Shown: positions 62,419 to 64,000 of the stretch, piece after piece | Layout: every line of letters begins with the position of its first letter | Numbering within the stretch: position 1 is the stretch's first letter | The notes under the pieces: model-generated | Databases searched by the model: none | The model's input: only the letters and a program-made list of their open reading frames with translations | Told to the model about the DNA's origin: nothing | Source: Massilibacteroides sp. | GTDB lineage: Bacteria; Bacteroidota; Bacteroidia; Bacteroidales; Tannerellaceae | Direction of reading: 5' to 3' | DNA: 64,000 nucleotides | Assembly: GCF_028705895.1 (NCBI RefSeq) | Contig: NZ_JAQWCQ010000003.1 | Span: 1-64,000, forward strand | Translations under genes and position numbers: made by a program

Positions 62419-64000
62419 ATGAAAACAACTATAATAAAAACAATCGCTTTGGGTGCTATTATTGCAGGGAGTATTTCTTGTAATGATTATTTGGAAAAAG
62501 AGTCATTCAATATTATCACACCTGAACAGGTATGGCAAAACCCGAAGTTGATAAATGCGACATTAGTGAATCTATACGCAAATCTGCAATTAGAAGACTT
62601 TAATTATTGGTATCGAGACTCCTGGCGTTTAATGAATCCGACAACACTTTCTGACGAAGCACAAGGATCATTCCAGAAGGATCCGATGTTTGATAATGGA
62701 AACGCAAGTTACACTTATGAAGATGCTTTATTTGAGCAGAAATTTTCAGACAGATATAAATATATTAGAAATTGTAATGATTTTTTGACGCAACTTGCCG
62801 ATGCAACTGCTTTGACAGAGACTGAAAAGAAAGAATTGGGAGCTGAGGTACGGTTTCTCAGAGCAATGCATTACTTCACTCTGGTGAAACGATATGGAGG
62901 TGTACCTCTTGTGACCTCTCCTCAAGAATATAATCCGGGAGATTTGGAATCTCTTTTAATTGAACGTAACAAAGAACAAGAGATATACGATTTTATTATT
63001 ACTGAGACAAAGGAAGCGGCAAAAGATTTACCTGTAACACGTAATTCAGAAAACAAATATCGTGCTAATAGTGGAGCAGCATTAGCCTTATGTTCTCGTG
63101 CTGCATTATACGCTGGATCTATATCCAAGTATGGAACAGTGCAATTAAATGGAATTATTGGTATCCCATCCTCAGAAACCTCTCGTTTATTTCAAGAAGC
63201 TTATGACGCCTCTAACAGTTTACTTGCTCTAAATGAATATTCTCTTTACAATAAGAAACCGGATGATAAATCACAGAACTATTGTGATATTTTCTTAAAA
63301 GGAAATGGCGATAATGGAGAATATATTTTCCAAAAGCAATACAATGTTGCCGGAGGTAAAGGTCATGATTGGGATAAACGTAACGCTCCTTTCTCATATC
63401 GAGCTGGAGGTTGGGGTTGTGGTGTAGCACCAACACTTGAGATGATTGAAGAATACGAATATGTGGATGGTAGAGAAGGAACACTTATTCTTACCGATAA
63501 TACAGGAAAACCTCGTCGCTTTGATAGTATGTATGAGTTATTCGAGGGTAAAGATCCTCGTTTATATGCATCTGTTTATCTACCTGGATCACCGTGTCAG
63601 ACCACCCAAGTTGAATGGATTAGAGGGATTATTGTTTCAGATAATGTACGCCACGTTGCAACCAGTCAACCCGATGGAGGAAATACTGTTGATGTAGATG
63701 GGGTAGTTTACAGTACTTCAGGAAAAGATGGAGGGGCAGATGCTGGAGACGCATCTAAAACAGGTTTCTATCAAAAGAAATTCTGGGATGAAACTCTTAC
63801 AGATATGAATATGGGAAAGTCAGAGACGCCATGGCCGGTATTTCGTTTAGGAGAAACATATCTAAACCTTGCCGAAGCTGCTTATGAACTTGGGAAAAAC
63901 AGTGAAGCTCTTACTGCCATAAACACCATCCGTGAACGTAGCGGTTTGAAAGCACTTACCGACATCACAATGGATAAAATCAGACATGAACGGAAAATAG
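62419..64000 (+). CDS. SusD/RagB-family lipoprotein (partial)
   Basis: A lipoprotein cut by the window's right edge; 527 codons are seen. The signal ends at a cysteine (ISCNDYLEKESF), and RFLRAMHYFTLVKRYGGVPL and NLAEAAYELGKNSEALTAIN are SusD landmarks. The final residues RHERK are the start of the usual RHERRxEL motif, so only a short part is missing. It starts 13 bp after SusC and is its glycan-binding partner. Confidence 0.92.
   Translation, partial: MKTTIIKTIALGAIIAGSISCNDYLEKESFNIITPEQVWQNPKLINATLVNLYANLQLEDFNYWYRDSWRLMNPTTLSDEAQGSFQKDPMFDNGNASYTYEDALFEQKFSDRYKYIRNCNDFLTQLADATALTETEKKELGAEVRFLRAMHYFTLVKRYGGVPLVTSPQEYNPGDLESLLIERNKEQEIYDFIITETKEAAKDLPVTRNSENKYRANSGAALALCSRAALYAGSISKYGTVQLNGIIGIPSSETSRLFQEAYDASNSLLALNEYSLYNKKPDDKSQNYCDIFLKGNGDNGEYIFQKQYNVAGGKGHDWDKRNAPFSYRAGGWGCGVAPTLEMIEEYEYVDGREGTLILTDNTGKPRRFDSMYELFEGKDPRLYASVYLPGSPCQTTQVEWIRGIIVSDNVRHVATSQPDGGNTVDVDGVVYSTSGKDGGADAGDASKTGFYQKKFWDETLTDMNMGKSETPWPVFRLGETYLNLAEAAYELGKNSEALTAINTIRERSGLKALTDITMDKIRHERKI

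Overview
The window is a stretch of a Bacteroidales chromosome. The evidence is AT-rich DNA, SusC/SusD and FecR/ECF-sigma pairs, cytochrome bd, FecR-type and two-gene sigma/anti-sigma units, and promoters with the Bacteroidetes -7 box TAnnTTTG. The closest match from memory is a Parabacteroides/Tannerella-like (Tannerellaceae) genome, because the NamZ (DUF1343), MFS permease, MurK-like kinase and MurQ genes recall the MurNAc salvage genes of Tannerella forsythia. The species is not proven from sequence alone.

Positions 1-12454 hold one tightly packed + strand operon for peptidoglycan-sugar salvage: a cut-off Fn3 surface protein, a secreted metallophosphatase/beta-propeller fusion, a twin GT-A glycosyltransferase, a GalT/HIT-like DUF4922 enzyme, an AmpG-like permease, the exo-muramidase NamZ, a FAD/Fe-S D-lactate dehydrogenase, a MurNAc/GlcNAc kinase and the etherase MurQ. 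The proposed flow is that NamZ frees MurNAc, the permease imports it, the kinase makes MurNAc-6-P, MurQ splits it to GlcNAc-6-P and D-lactate, and the FAD/Fe-S enzyme burns the lactate. The three coupled genes at 1165-5422 have no known place in that route and are the best candidates for something undescribed. A solitary SusD-like lipoprotein with an N-terminal extension follows.

14466-16269 (- strand) is a decaying small-membrane-protein locus (DUF2089, Yip1, DUF3784, half of a PH-like domain, an SPFH gene reduced to fragments, and a ribbon-helix-helix protein). 16270-24383 holds cydAB and a divergent set of Gfo/Idh/MocA dehydrogenases, a DUF1080 lipoprotein and DoxX, which looks like a 3-keto-glycoside route. 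24506-28059 contains two convergent ECF-sigma/anti-sigma units, one ending in a repeat-rich secreted protein. 28205-33500 has a methyltransferase, a split ThrE exporter, a 182-bp MITE, a LysR regulator, a TlpA-like lipoprotein, a long AT-rich spacer and three tandem tRNA-Asn genes.

33621-45708 is mainly housekeeping: adenosine-type PfkB kinase, CtpA-like S41 protease, two paralogous membrane metallophosphatases, a third Gfo/Idh protein under a LacI-like palindrome, a candidate small RNA, DusB, a PiT/DUF47 phosphate pair, an MFS permease and another PfkB kinase. A 22-bp tandem repeat array lies in front of an amino-acid permease (46003-47415). A FecCD/FecE-type ABC pair with a MATE pump, GlyRS with an FKBP lipoprotein, a SNF2 ATPase and PdxB follow. 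The window ends in a sigma/FecR/SusC/SusD uptake locus whose SusD runs off the right edge.
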